This document shows positions 11,435 through 20,663 of a stretch of 58,360 nucleotides of DNA, in pieces (position 1 is the first letter of the stretch; the number at the start of each line of letters is the position of its first letter). The stretch lies in NCBI GenBank assembly GCA_027596035.1, contig JADGJA010000045.1, forward strand, positions 1 through 58,360, written 5' to 3'. The notes below the pieces were generated by a model that saw only the letters and a program-made list of their open reading frames with translations, did no database searches and was not told where the DNA came from. Position numbers and translations under genes: made by a program. Source of the stretch: Thoreauomyces humboldtii. Taxonomy: Eukaryota > Chytridiomycota > Chytridiomycetes > Spizellomycetales > Powellomycetaceae.

Positions 11435-12209
11435 TCACAGAGCAGGCCTCGACCCCTGCGCCTCTTCATGCCTATACCGAACAAGGTTCTCTATCCACAC
11501 GCCGTCCACCTTCTCACTTCCACCCGCTCCGCCCACCGTCTCATGTGTGTTGACATGCTGCAGTAACACCCTGATGACCTCCTCGTCGAGAGGGAAACGT
11601 TCGGCCAGCTGTGCCGGAGTCAACCCAGCCGCTCGTCGAAGTCCCAGAAGAGCCTCCAGCTGACTGGCAGGTATCCGCCGCATCGCAGAGGATCGAGGTG
11701 TGGATGGACTTGAAGACGATTGAGAGGAGCGAGAGTAGCTGTTGGAGGTCGTGGTCCGCGTGGTCGGGTACTCTCTCGATGCAAGGGAACTGGAGTCTTC
11801 GGCTGACTTCTCCGATCTACGAGCAAGGATGCCTATCATTTCGTTGTCCTGATGCCGACAAATCCGTTAGAAACCCACAACAAGAGTCGAGCAAACTCGT
11901 TCCATGGAAATTGCGCACCTTCCGATATTCGCGTTGCGGGAAGGAATGTACGTCGAAAGCCATCCGATTGTAATGCTCAAGTAACCGCATGTGCTCCGCG
12001 CGTGGATCCTCCTCTGATGCAGCTGATTCGGTGCTTGATGGTGTGGGTTGCTCAGTGTATGCTGGTTGAGTGGAAGTGGGTGCTGGAGATCGGGCTGTAG
12101 GTCGTGCAGGAGCCGCTGTTGTCGGTGCCTGAACGGGGCCGGTCGCTGAGGCGCTCCCCGGCGGCCTTACTGGAAACCGACGAGCAGCTTTTGAGCTTGA
12201 TCCTCCCAT
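11435..12209 (-). CDS. NDUFAF4-like N-myristoylated protein (complex I assembly candidate)
   Basis: Predicted 234 aa, exons 12209-11919 and 11848-11435. The start MGGSSSKAARR is a textbook N-myristoylation signal (Gly2, Ser6, basic residues). A Pro/Ala/Thr-rich linker follows, then a helical block (NRMAFDVHSFPQREY) that continues across the intron into DNEMIGILARRSE, and near the C-terminus SQLEALLGLRRAAGLTPAQLAERFPLDEEVIRVLLQHV. This order - myristoyl start, disordered middle, terminal helical repeat - resembles NDUFAF4/UPF0240, a mitochondrial complex I assembly factor whose C-terminus reads similarly. The match is remote and rests on motif pattern only. It is divergent to MED10, with 273 bases between the starts. 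Confidence 0.6.
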
Positions 12210-12482
12210 GATAGATGCGGTTGATTGGCTTGACGGGACAGGGACTTGCAGGTTGCACTGGAGGCGAGCTACTGTACAGTACATGTCTGTGTGGGTGACA
12301 GCGAGGGTTCTTCCGCTTTTTCAAGAGGTCCGATCCCTTCGGACTGTAGGAGGAGGTCCCTCTCCTCAACTGAACCAGAACGCAGGGTGTTCTTCCAAAC
12401 GCTTACTCTTGGGCACCATGCCCCGTGCTCTTGACAAGCGACGAACGTCAGGGTCGTGATAAAGCCACCTGGAATCCCAGCA

Positions 12483-13301
12483 ATGTCGCAGAAAGACTCA
12501 GTCACGGAAGCCGCGAGTATTGCGCCGGTCGATCTTTTCGAAGCTCAACTCCAGCAGTATGTCGACGGGCTTATGACGCTTATGGCAGCCGCGGCAGACG
12601 TGGAAGGCAATGCTCCGACTGACGCAGGGACTTCCGCCGCAAACTCTCTCTTGGATACGGTGTGAGTTGCTGGAATGCTTTCTGGGGTTCTGTGCATCAT
12701 TCCCTTCTTACCCGAGAAACGGGTTGTCTCAGGCAGGGCGTTCAAACGATGCTAGCAAAGTTGGATGTATTGAAGGAGGGACTCGACCTGCAGATCCCTT
12801 TGTCACTGGTGGAGTAAGTCTTTCTTCCCGCAGTGGCTCGCATTGTGCACCGGACGTTGACTCCGGCCGATTCTTCCTCAGACATGTCGACGAGGGAAAT
12901 AATCCTGATACGGTCATTAGAGATTGGACGCAAACTTTGGCAGAGAAAACGCAGAGGAGCGCGGGTCAGATGCAGACGTTGCGGGTATGCAGAACGTTGA
13001 GTTAGTCATTGCTTCCGTCAGGTGTGCTCACTATCGTCCAATGTATTAGGAATTTCACAGCGCCCTTGCTGGTCCCATTGAGGCATTATCGAAAGCAAAC
13101 GCCGGGCTATCAGATCCAGCTACGTCGGCGCATGAGGATCCGCCAGACATTCTATTGATGAAATCGTCTCCTCCTCCTGCGGGGTCTCAGGAACCTCCCT
13201 CATCGCCACCGGTAGCAGCTACCCTTCAACCTCGGGCGCGCACTTTCGGGCTGTCATCTTCTGCGGCGGCTGAGAACGGTACTCATGAGAGCATCAGTTG
13301 A
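12483..13301 (+). CDS. MED10: Mediator subunit 10
   Basis: Predicted 204 aa in four exons: 12483-12661, 12733-12813, 12882-12984, 13050-13301. The Med10/Nut2 domain runs from about residue 18 to 130: EAQLQQYVDGLMTL, then TMLAKLDVLKEGLDLQIPLSLVEHVDEGNNP (here in two exons), and RDWTQTLAEKTQRSAGQMQTLREFHSAL. The IP.xLVE.VDEG.NP segment is diagnostic. MED10 is a middle-module subunit of Mediator linking activators to RNA polymerase II. The tail (about 75 residues, Pro/Ser-rich) extends beyond the human protein and looks disordered. The exon 1 donor was chosen as GTGAGT, which also gives the correct phase. It is convergent with the SKA2-like gene (144-base gap). Confidence 0.93.
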
Positions 13302-13445
13302 TGCCAGAAGCAAAGCTCAGAAGCGAGAGCAAGGCCTCCTCTTCCGATCAATGGCAGCGCGCTATGACCGGGGGACGTTTCTTTCTCAATATATGCGAAA
13401 GGTCGGGGCCATCCGCGCGCGAATGCCCATGGGTGGCGAGATCTG

Positions 13446-14093
13446 TCACCCCTTGGGGCCGGGGTACCTCTGTGCGAAATCTGCAAACTTGTCCACGGAC
13501 CCCGCCGTTTCGTCATCCTTGACAGTTCATGGGCCGATGTTAGGAAAGGTCCTCGACAGCATGTAGAAGACGTGCATTCCTTACCTCGTCTCCACAGTCT
13601 GCCTCGTCTCGTATCCTTTCCATCAATGCCGCGTTGTGAGCCACAGACGCAGAGCACTTTTGCGCAAAATCCTTTCGAGCGGGGAAGGAGGTCAGGATGA
13701 GCGGGAGCGGACGGACGGGTAAACGGTCTGACTTGTCCTCGCGAACCTGGTTTTTTGTCTTCAGGTCGGCGGAGTCCAACTTTAGCGCCGCGACCTTGGT
13801 CTCGAGTCTAACTCGAAGCGGAAAAGGGTCGCGTGTTAGCAGAGCGTTTGAGCATGTTTCCGCATGCGAACTCACGCGGCGAGTCTCTGCAGGAGTTCTA
13901 CTGGACCGGTTGCAGCTGTGGAGCGCCTCGGTTTTCGAGGTTTTCTTTGCTGGTGTGGATTCCCAACGTCGCTGGACAGACGGCCGCTCTGGAGAGGGAG
14001 TGGGAATGACTCTGCAAGGCGCGCTGCAAGGAATGTCAAATCCGTGTCGTACTTCTGAATCGTCGAGACAAACGGAGCCAAAGATTGTTCCAT
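13446..14093 (-). CDS. SKA2: Ska2-like spindle/kinetochore protein
   Basis: Predicted 145 aa in four exons: 14093-13876, 13807-13747, 13671-13585, 13517-13446. The opening helix (MEQSLAPFVSTIQKYDTDLT) and the segment GPVELLQRLAALETKVAAL match the Ska2 plan, in which a first helix plus xNPVxLL.EL is followed by a long coiled coil; the second coil here is DFAQKCSASVAHNAALMERI. A Ser/Arg/Pro insertion (residues about 38-65) separates the two parts. Ska2 forms the Ska complex with Ska1 and Ska3 and couples kinetochores to microtubules, often in organisms without, or with a partial, Dam1 complex. Human Ska2 is 121 aa. Identity is by pattern, not strong sequence identity. An alternative reading keeps the 75-nt second intron, which is in frame and stop-free. 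Confidence 0.7.
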
Positions 14094-14325
14094 GCTGAAG
14101 CGACTGACGGACGAATCGGGAGTATGATAGGAAGAGTGCGGTACTGGTAGCTAGTATCGATCGCTCCTTCGCATTTAGGGAGATAGGTGCAAGAAGGTTA
14201 TCACGACTGGCGAAGCCACACCGCGTCGTACCGTGATACGCTCGTCCGACCTCACGGACAGCCTTCGTGACTCATGTGCGGCCGACCAGCGTAATCGTCT
14301 GCCACTGCAAGACAAAGTCTCCAGG

Positions 14326-15392
14326 ATGTCAATGTACGCTGCCTCAATTATGCGAGAGGATTGGCTACTATGCATGGTGTCGGACTCTGCTCTCCCAACG
14401 GGTGGTTTCGTCTCTTCAGGGGGGTTGGAAGCTGCGGTGCAAGCCGGCCATGTCTCGTCCTCCTCCACCCTCACGACCCACCTCAAAGCGTCGCTACACT
14501 CGTACGCCCACTCAGGAGTCCCTTTCGTCAGAAATGTGTGGCAATGTCTCGACGCAAGCTCGACGAATGCTGATGCTGGCGAGACATGTGAGATCTTACG
14601 GCCCTTCGACGCAATCAAAGGCCGCCGCAAGCGCTTGATCCCTGATGTCATATCTGCTGGATAGTGAACGAGCTGAGAGCGCTGGACGCCTCATTCGATG
14701 CCTTGACGGGAACCAATCACATTGCACGAAGAGCCTCCATGTGAGTTGATGCTCGAATGGGTGCGCGAGGCAGACCAAGATCCGGCATTTGATTGGTATA
14801 ACACTTGGCAGAGCTCAGGGCGCTGCGTATCTGACGTTGGCAGCTCGAGGATTCCCCGCCGAGCGAGGTATCGGAGTGGTCAAGGCCTTCAAGATGGCTG
14901 TTCGAGTACGAAGAAACCAGAACCAATATCGATTTGCATCGCATCGGGTTACTGACCATCCGTGCCACAGGCGGAAAGATCGCCAGGACATCTGGTGATC
15001 TGCTTCAGCGTAGTCTGCTGGTGCCTGCAGATATCCCGAGGTAACGGCCTATGCATCTCGTCTGTGCGAACCTTTGAACTAAATGGTTGTTCGCAGAGCG
15101 GACAGAACACTTGCTAGTCTTTTTGTACGTCCGGTCACTTCTTTCGGCCGCTATCCGATTGAACCTAGTCGGACCGTACGAAGCGCAGCAGGTGCTTCTG
15201 GCGCTCCAGTCCGAGGTCCAGTCCGCCTTGCGAGTCGTACACGTACGAATGGACCAATTCTCGACAAGCAATGGCGACAGTGGGAAGCGTAAGGGGATGG
15301 GCATCGCAGCCGCTGCTTGTCAGACTTCTCCGGTGGTAGACATATTGCAAGGGCTACACGGCCAACTGTATTCGCGAATGTTCAATAGCTGA
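14326..15392 (+). CDS. ureF: urease accessory protein UreF
   Basis: Predicted 265 aa in five exons: 14326-14587, 14665-14740, 14812-14905, 14971-15040, 15097-15392. UreF landmarks appear in order: LCMVSDSALPTGGFVSSGGLE, the NELRALDASFDAL..NHIARRAS block, AQGAAYLTLAARGF, SPGHLVICFSVVCWCL and FLYVRSLLSAAIRLNLVGPYEAQQ. UreF binds apo-urease with UreD/UreH and gates nickel delivery from the GTPase UreG, so the genome should encode an active urease. Exon joins are supported by family continuity at each junction (for example RRAS|AQG). Two more ATGs lie close by the chosen start; an in-frame ATG-less extension upstream is not needed. It is divergent to the SKA2-like gene (232 bases). Confidence 0.94.
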
Positions 15393-15415
15393 TATCGGAG
15401 CTATGGTCAAGATTC

Positions 15416-15541
15416 TCGTTGCGTAATGTCTTGCGCCTCACGCCCTGGTCCGGTGGGCAGTCTTCCGCGACGTCGTGACGGCATTGTCTTGCATTGTAGT
15501 GAGTCCAGTACGGGCTCCCGGACCACAGCTTTGAGCCCCGG
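15416..15541 (+). pseudogene. degenerate copy of CASP/COY1 3' end
   Basis: This stretch aligns with the 3' end of the CASP gene 4.8 kb downstream (20236-20398), same orientation. Shared blocks include GCGC(C/T)TCACGCC, GGTGGGCAGT, TTC(C/G)GCGACGTC, GAGTCCAGTA and a final GGACC...GAGC...GG. There are many transitions and an internal gap of roughly 40 bases in this copy. Translated in the CASP frame it still gives APHALVRWAVF against ALHALVWWAVF, but it has an early stop and no upstream coding part. It lies 23 bases after the ureF stop codon. I read it as a partial duplication that has decayed, not as a functional gene. Confidence 0.75.
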
Positions 15542-15681
15542 ATACTCTTCTGTGTGCCTAGCTGTCCTCACCACGGCGCCTGTCCTGGACGTGTGTTTGC
15601 AAATATGTCTTATATAACTTATGTCGGAACGTAGGTTGGAAGATGAAATACAAAAATAAAATGGCGTGCGGTAGCTGTCGC

Positions 15682-16599
15682 TCACATGCCAAGGAGCAAC
15701 GTAACGACCGCCAGGATCGAGAACCCGCCCACAGCAAGTCCAGCTCGGACCGGGACATCGGACGATTTCGAATCTCCTCCTCCCCCTCCTCCGCCGCTGA
15801 TGACAATGGGCTGATCGGGAATGGCTGGACCTTTGAACTCGGCAGCGGCCGGAAGCAGCCATTCCAGCGAGGTGACAAAAGCCGAGTACCCGCTCGCCTC
15901 GGTCGGGGTCAGATAGCTCTGGACCGACTGATCGAGTCGCGACACGACCGTGAAGTTCCACGTTTCAACTACGGGGGACTCGGTGAAGAACGCAATATTG
16001 TAGGGCGTCGTCTCAGGTGCGTACGGTACCCCTATGCGGATGTATCCTGGTGGGGTCAGACCAAAATTCGCGTTCGATTCATCGTCGTAATTGACAATCA
16101 TAGCGCCGGCGAAGGGGATGGACGTTGCGTTCGGGTGCATTCCGAGGTATGTTTGGTAGGCGGACGGGCCGTCGTAGGGAGCCGAGTCGACGCGGGCCAT
16201 TGCAACGCAGTCCGGTAGCCAAACGAAGTTGGGTGCATGAAGCCAGCACGTACTGAACACGACAGACTTTGGGTCGTTCAGCATTTGGGCGGCAATGTTT
16301 GGGGCGGGGTTTGGCGTTGTCGTCGTGTTCCTTGAGCCCGTGTTGGCGCTAAGGTAGACGCCCGTCGAATGTCCGTCAAGTCGGGTCTTCCACCCGGAAA
16401 GAAACGTACTCCAGTCCTTGACCTCATCAGTCCAGAACGTGATGATGGAATCCTCTGAGATAACGTACGAAGATGCGGACCCGGAGACGAGGCAGTTGGC
16501 GGGGACATTCTTGTTTGCACCGTCCGCGGTCTGGATGCATACTTTCGTTGCAAGAGCCGTGGTCACGGCCGAAGCCAAGAATAGTGCTTTTGTGAGCAT
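15682..16599 (-). CDS. secreted, probably GPI-anchored surface protein
   Basis: Single-exon 305-aa protein. An N-terminal hydrophobic signal (MLTKALFLASAVTTALA) would cleave near residue 17-18. The body contains several cysteines and N-glycosylation sequons (for example NTT, NAT, NFT) and no recognised catalytic domain. A poly-Gly/Ser linker (SGGGGGGGDS) precedes a C-terminal hydrophobic helix that ends the protein with no basic tail, the layout of a GPI-anchor signal. No family is recognised; a cell-wall or adhesion role is inference. The absence of introns contrasts with the intron-dense neighbours. A TATAAAAG box lies 59 bases upstream of the start. Confidence 0.8.
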   Translation of the reverse strand: MLTKALFLASAVTTALATKVCIQTADGANKNVPANCLVSGSASSYVISEDSIITFWTDEVKDWSTFLSGWKTRLDGHSTGVYLSANTGSRNTTTTPNPAPNIAAQMLNDPKSVVFSTCWLHAPNFVWLPDCVAMARVDSAPYDGPSAYQTYLGMHPNATSIPFAGAMIVNYDDESNANFGLTPPGYIRIGVPYAPETTPYNIAFFTESPVVETWNFTVVSRLDQSVQSYLTPTEASGYSAFVTSLEWLLPAAAEFKGPAIPDQPIVISGGGGGGGDSKSSDVPVRAGLAVGGFSILAVVTLLLGM

Positions 16600-16657
16600 G
16601 TTCTCGTTCCTTGCGCCTCTGTTGTGTCCCTGCCCGGGGCGAGCATGATCCTGCCGG

Positions 16658-16665
16658 CTTTTATA
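16658..16665 (-). promoter_or_regulatory. TATA box of the secreted protein gene
   Basis: On the minus strand the sequence reads TATAAAAG, 59 bases upstream of the ATG at 16599. Position and match are good for a core promoter of a regulated or strongly expressed gene. Confidence 0.6.
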
Positions 16666-16946
16666 TGCATTGTTCGCGGCCCAAACTGGGGCGTCGATGG
16701 GCGCTGATTTTCAGGCAGCGGCCGCCGATTCAGTGTACAAACTCTCAAGCGAAATGCAGTACATAGCCACCGACCACGCGAGGAAACCAGCCAGCGACTT
16801 GAACCATTCAGCGCACTCCGGATTGCAAGGCAAGCCCGAGGTATAATACTTGGGGCTCTTTAACAACCGATGGTTTCGGATTGCTGGCGCTTCTATCTGC
16901 AATTCTATCCACTACGCTATGATGACCGAGGGGGCACTCAGGTAGA

Positions 16947-17758
16947 CTAGGCTGTGTATTTAAGGCATCTGCGAATATTGATCAGTGGTGCTGCGTGCGC
17001 ATGACGATCAGAAAACGCCGGGCCCTACCGAGTCTCGGTATGGGTATCTCTGCACTTGATGCTGCAATAGAGCATGCCGCATCGCACGCAATTATAATTT
17101 GAAAAGTAGCCACACACCGAGCAGAACTTTCGCGGAGGTTTGGTGGATGGTGCAGCTGCAGTGTTAAGGTGACTCGGTACGTTGGCGGGTAAGGACTCTA
17201 CGCCCTGAGAACAGCATGTAGCTCATAAGGCGCGCATGTACCGGATGAATCGGAGACTATCGGCTCAGACTCACCGACTCCTGCACGAGAATGGCCAAGG
17301 TCTTTCTCGTCGTTAGAAGACGCTTCACCTCCGTCTTCTTCTGTCGTTTGCTAAGCGGCACATGCGGTTTACCTTTGACTCCGCGTCAGCCCGATTGCCG
17401 GCGTAAGCCCCAAGCATAAGCTCTCTTCCCCAGCATCACTCACTTTGAGCATCATCGTCCAGCCCACCGCGAGTTCTTCGCGCAACGGCTGGCAGATCCA
17501 AGTCGAGGGTAGACAATCGTTCTTCTGGTCCGTTATCAGTAAAATTGTCCTGCTGAAGGTCGGCTATATGCCGCATTTGGGCGCGACGCCGTGACTGCTC
17601 ATCAAGGATCGTTGTCCGGTTTCCTCTAGTGCGGTCTGTAGTACATCAGATAAGCTACCTGGACACTTTGAAGCGATGTCATAGCTACACATACCTGCGG
17701 CAGCCGTCTGAGCGCCAGGAGCTCCCGTCTGTTGAAACGTCCTGCGTTTTGCCGACAT
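16947..17758 (-). CDS. SWC6: SWR1 complex HIT-zinc-finger subunit (Swc6/Vps71, ZNHIT1)
   Basis: Predicted 183 aa in five exons: 17758-17695, 17635-17444, 17372-17275, 17204-17029, 16968-16947. After a basic start come RRRAQMRHIADLQQDNFTDN, which parallels the RRRxxRxLxxLExDNF block of ZNHIT1, then KRQKKTEVKRLLTTRKTLAIL, and a C-terminal HIT zinc finger with Cys146, 149, 157, 160, 165, 169, His173 and Cys178. The last ligand and the ETRCLK ending come from a 22-nt terminal exon; without it the finger would lack its eighth ligand. Swc6 with Arp6 forms the nucleosome-binding module of SWR1, which deposits H2A.Z. The exon 3 acceptor (AAAG) could shift by six bases without changing frame. Divergent from CASP. 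Confidence 0.9.
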
Positions 17759-18102
17759 CAACAACCTTCAATGGTTGCGATTAGCGAGAAGTTCGATATA
17801 CGCCTATAAGGTATACAACAGGTATGTAGGGTACATGATGAAATGCTAGAAGCTACTGTTCCTGCCGCTCTGCCTTCTTAGGCATATGCTTACCGTTCAT
17901 AGTACTGGTAAAGGCGGCGAATGACGAGTTGAATTCTGGTCGTTCAGCAGAAGAAACGCGTCGCGCGGGCGCCCCAAGACCTCGACTTGCGGCGGGTCTG
18001 CAGCGGGTTGCCCGGCACTTCAAACCTTCCATTCACACCGCACAACATTTCACCAGCCTCGTACTACCACTCATAGCAAACAACGCAACGGGACGCCCAG
18101 CT
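17759..18102. other. divergent promoter region SWC6/COY1
   Basis: 344 bases between the starts of SWC6 (left) and COY1 (right). No clear TATA or repeated operator is seen. A minor open frame covers part of it but ends in the first COY1 intron. Confidence 0.5.
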
Positions 18103-20381
18103 ATGGAGGACGATAGGCTCACTGCCGCGGTCAAAGCTTGGCAAGGTAGGTCAACAACTGACCGGGCTACCCGCCGACGCGAATGGAGAGCCTAACTCCT
18201 GGAGATCCGCTTTAGACATCAAACTCCCCGCACTGCAAGTATCTCTGGATGCCCAAGGCCTCGAAATCGTCGAGAATCAGAAGGAGGGCCTGATCAATCG
18301 GAAGAAACTCGCCGAGACCACGAAGGAATTCCGGAAGGTTCCGGACGAGGAAAAGCTACGAGAGTTCAAGACACTATTGAAGGCGTACCAAAGCGAGATC
18401 GATGCGATAACGAAGCGATCAAAAGTCGCCGAGAATGCCTTTCTGAGTCTCTACAAGGTCTTCGCGGAGGCTCCCGATCCGGCCTCTCTCTTCGAGACGG
18501 TCTCGGAACAGACAAAGCAGATCAGCCAGCTGTCGAGCGTTCAGAACGAGAACGTGAGCCTACGGGAGGAGCTCGTGCAGGCGAAGAACCAACTATCGGC
18601 ATCAAAGAAGGACGAGGGAAATATGGCAACCTTGAAGACCAGACTAGCAAAGTACGAGGTCATGCTGGAGGAGATGGTGGGACAAAAAGTCGCGCAGAAA
18701 GAGGTGGAGATGAAGCAGGCCATGGACGATAAGATCCGTATATACAAGGAGACAGAGTACTCCCTTCAACGTCAGGTCAGCCAGCTGAAGGACCAGATGA
18801 CGAGTCTGCAGACCACCCATGAGGTCACGCAGGCCCAACTTGTGGACCACAGCGAAAAGTACGACGACGAGGTGGCGGCCAAGCTCGGAGAGCTCGAGAT
18901 CGTCATGGTCGACTTGGACAGGTCCAATCTGAAGGTTGCCCAGCTGGAGAGGGACAATGACATCCTTAAGGCCGACCTTGGAAAGTATCGAGGCGGAGAG
19001 GCATCCGGGGTCGAGTGGCAGGATCCCGTTATACTGGCCAAAAAGCTGCAGGCTGCGGAATCCGAGCTCACAACGCGATTGATGGAGACAGAGAAACTCC
19101 GGGTGAAGCTCAAGGACTTTGAGAACGAGCATCATCAAAGGGTGGCGGAGATGGAACGTGACCTGGCCGTTAAGACACTGGAAGTCAAACAACTCGAAAC
19201 CCGTGTCCTTTCCTACGAAGACTATGACGAGATCAAACGAGAACTTGAAATAGTCAAGGTTAGACTTCTTTTCTTTTTCCTTCTGTCACTGTTTTCCACA
19301 AGCTCTAACCATTTCCCAACCACAGTCTATCGAGTTCGACGGACTAGATACGGATGAAATGCTTCCAGAAAGCACCGCATCGGATTTCAACTCTGAGACG
19401 CCCACATCCGCCCTTTCCGCACCACTCGAGCGCCTGCTGCTCGGCAAGAATAAGAAGCTGCAGACTGCGCTCACGGAAACGCGGGTTGAGCTGTCGGCGC
19501 GACAGGTGGAATTGGCCCGTCTTTCCGAACACCTGTCAGACAAGGAAGCCGAGAACACCGCCCACAAAAACCTCATCAAAAAGCTCGAGGAGGATATGAC
19601 GAAACTGGAAGCAATGGGACAATCGGGGCCACGACCGCCTACCAGTCTCGTGTCCTCTGACGGTTTCTCAGCCCTGGTCAACAGCGTCATCATGCCTCGA
19701 AACGTAGTTGCGCAGCTACCGGAAGGGGGGCCAGGCGCCATCGGGAGAGGTGAAACCTCCAGCATTGTCCCCATTCTCACTAGCCAACGGGATCGATACC
19801 GACAGCGTAACACCGAACTCGAGGAGCAGCTACGCGTCCACGTCGTCTCGATATCTGACCTCCGGAACGAGATCGAGCGACTCAAAGAGGAGCACGTCAA
19901 GCTGTACGAACGTCTCCGATACGCCCAGCAGTTTAGCGGAGGTGGTGGAGCAACGTCCCCAGGTGGACCCAACCAATACGACTCTCATAGCCCGATCGGT
20001 CTCGGATCCTCCCAACCCCGATCTCGAGGGAATCAGCACCAGCAGAGTGGACACAACACGCCCGCTCACTCAACCATCCCGATCTACGAGACGCAGTACG
20101 AGACAACGCTGGATCCGTTTGCCCAGTTCCACCAGCAGGAGAAGGCGAGACGAGTAAAGGACATGCATCCCCTTGACCGCCTAGCGTGGGTATTTTCGAA
20201 GATGGTTCTGGGGAACAGGTGGCTCAGGTCAGGGTTCGTTGTATATTGCTTTGCGCTTCACGCCTTGGTCTGGTGGGCAGTGTTCGGCGACGTCATGACA
20301 GGATCGTCTCATGCCGCACTAGCTGGAGGGAGAGAAGGCCTTCGCGTCGTGGCGAGTCCAGTAGGGGCTTCCGGACCGTAG
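18103..20381 (+). CDS. COY1: CASP/COY1 Golgi coiled-coil membrane protein
   Basis: Predicted 713 aa in three exons: 18103-18145, 18216-19258, 19326-20381. It begins MEDDRLTAAVKAWQ and continues IKLPALQVSLDAQ, close to the start of CUX1-derived CASP. Nearly the whole length is coiled coil (FRKVPDEEKLREFKTLLKAY, then long heptads), followed by the conserved CASP C-terminal region: SIVPILTSQRDRYRQRN, FVYERLRY-like KLYERLRYAQ, PLDRLAWVFSKMVLGNRW and a single transmembrane helix (GFVVYCFALHALVWWAVF). The His and Tyr typical of the CASP membrane helix are present. CASP/Coy1 is a Golgi tether linked to intra-Golgi retrograde SNAREs. The luminal tail is Ala/Gly-rich. Its 3' end has a degenerate copy near 15.4 kb. 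Confidence 0.95.
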
Positions 20382-20663
20382 TCATGAGCTTCGGGGACTG
20401 TTTCAATCGCATTTGTACTTCAGACTCACTTCCCCCTTCCACGCTCGTGTCTATGCATATATTTCATTTTCATTCCTGATGCGGTGCCGCATGTTTTCTG
20501 CTCAACTGGAACTATTATCTGCACAAGCTAGACACCGGGATAATCTGGTCTGGCACCAATGTTTTCCCGAAGTGGTACTTTCCATACCAGGAAAAACAGT
20601 TTGTATAGGATTACCAGAAGGTGCAGAAGACATAGTACAGTAGTCATAAAAGGATTCATGGAA

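Noticed and set aside
19286..19972. 228-residue minus-strand frame in the CASP gene
   Set aside because: Antisense of coiled-coil coding sequence; Ser/Arg-rich and without features.
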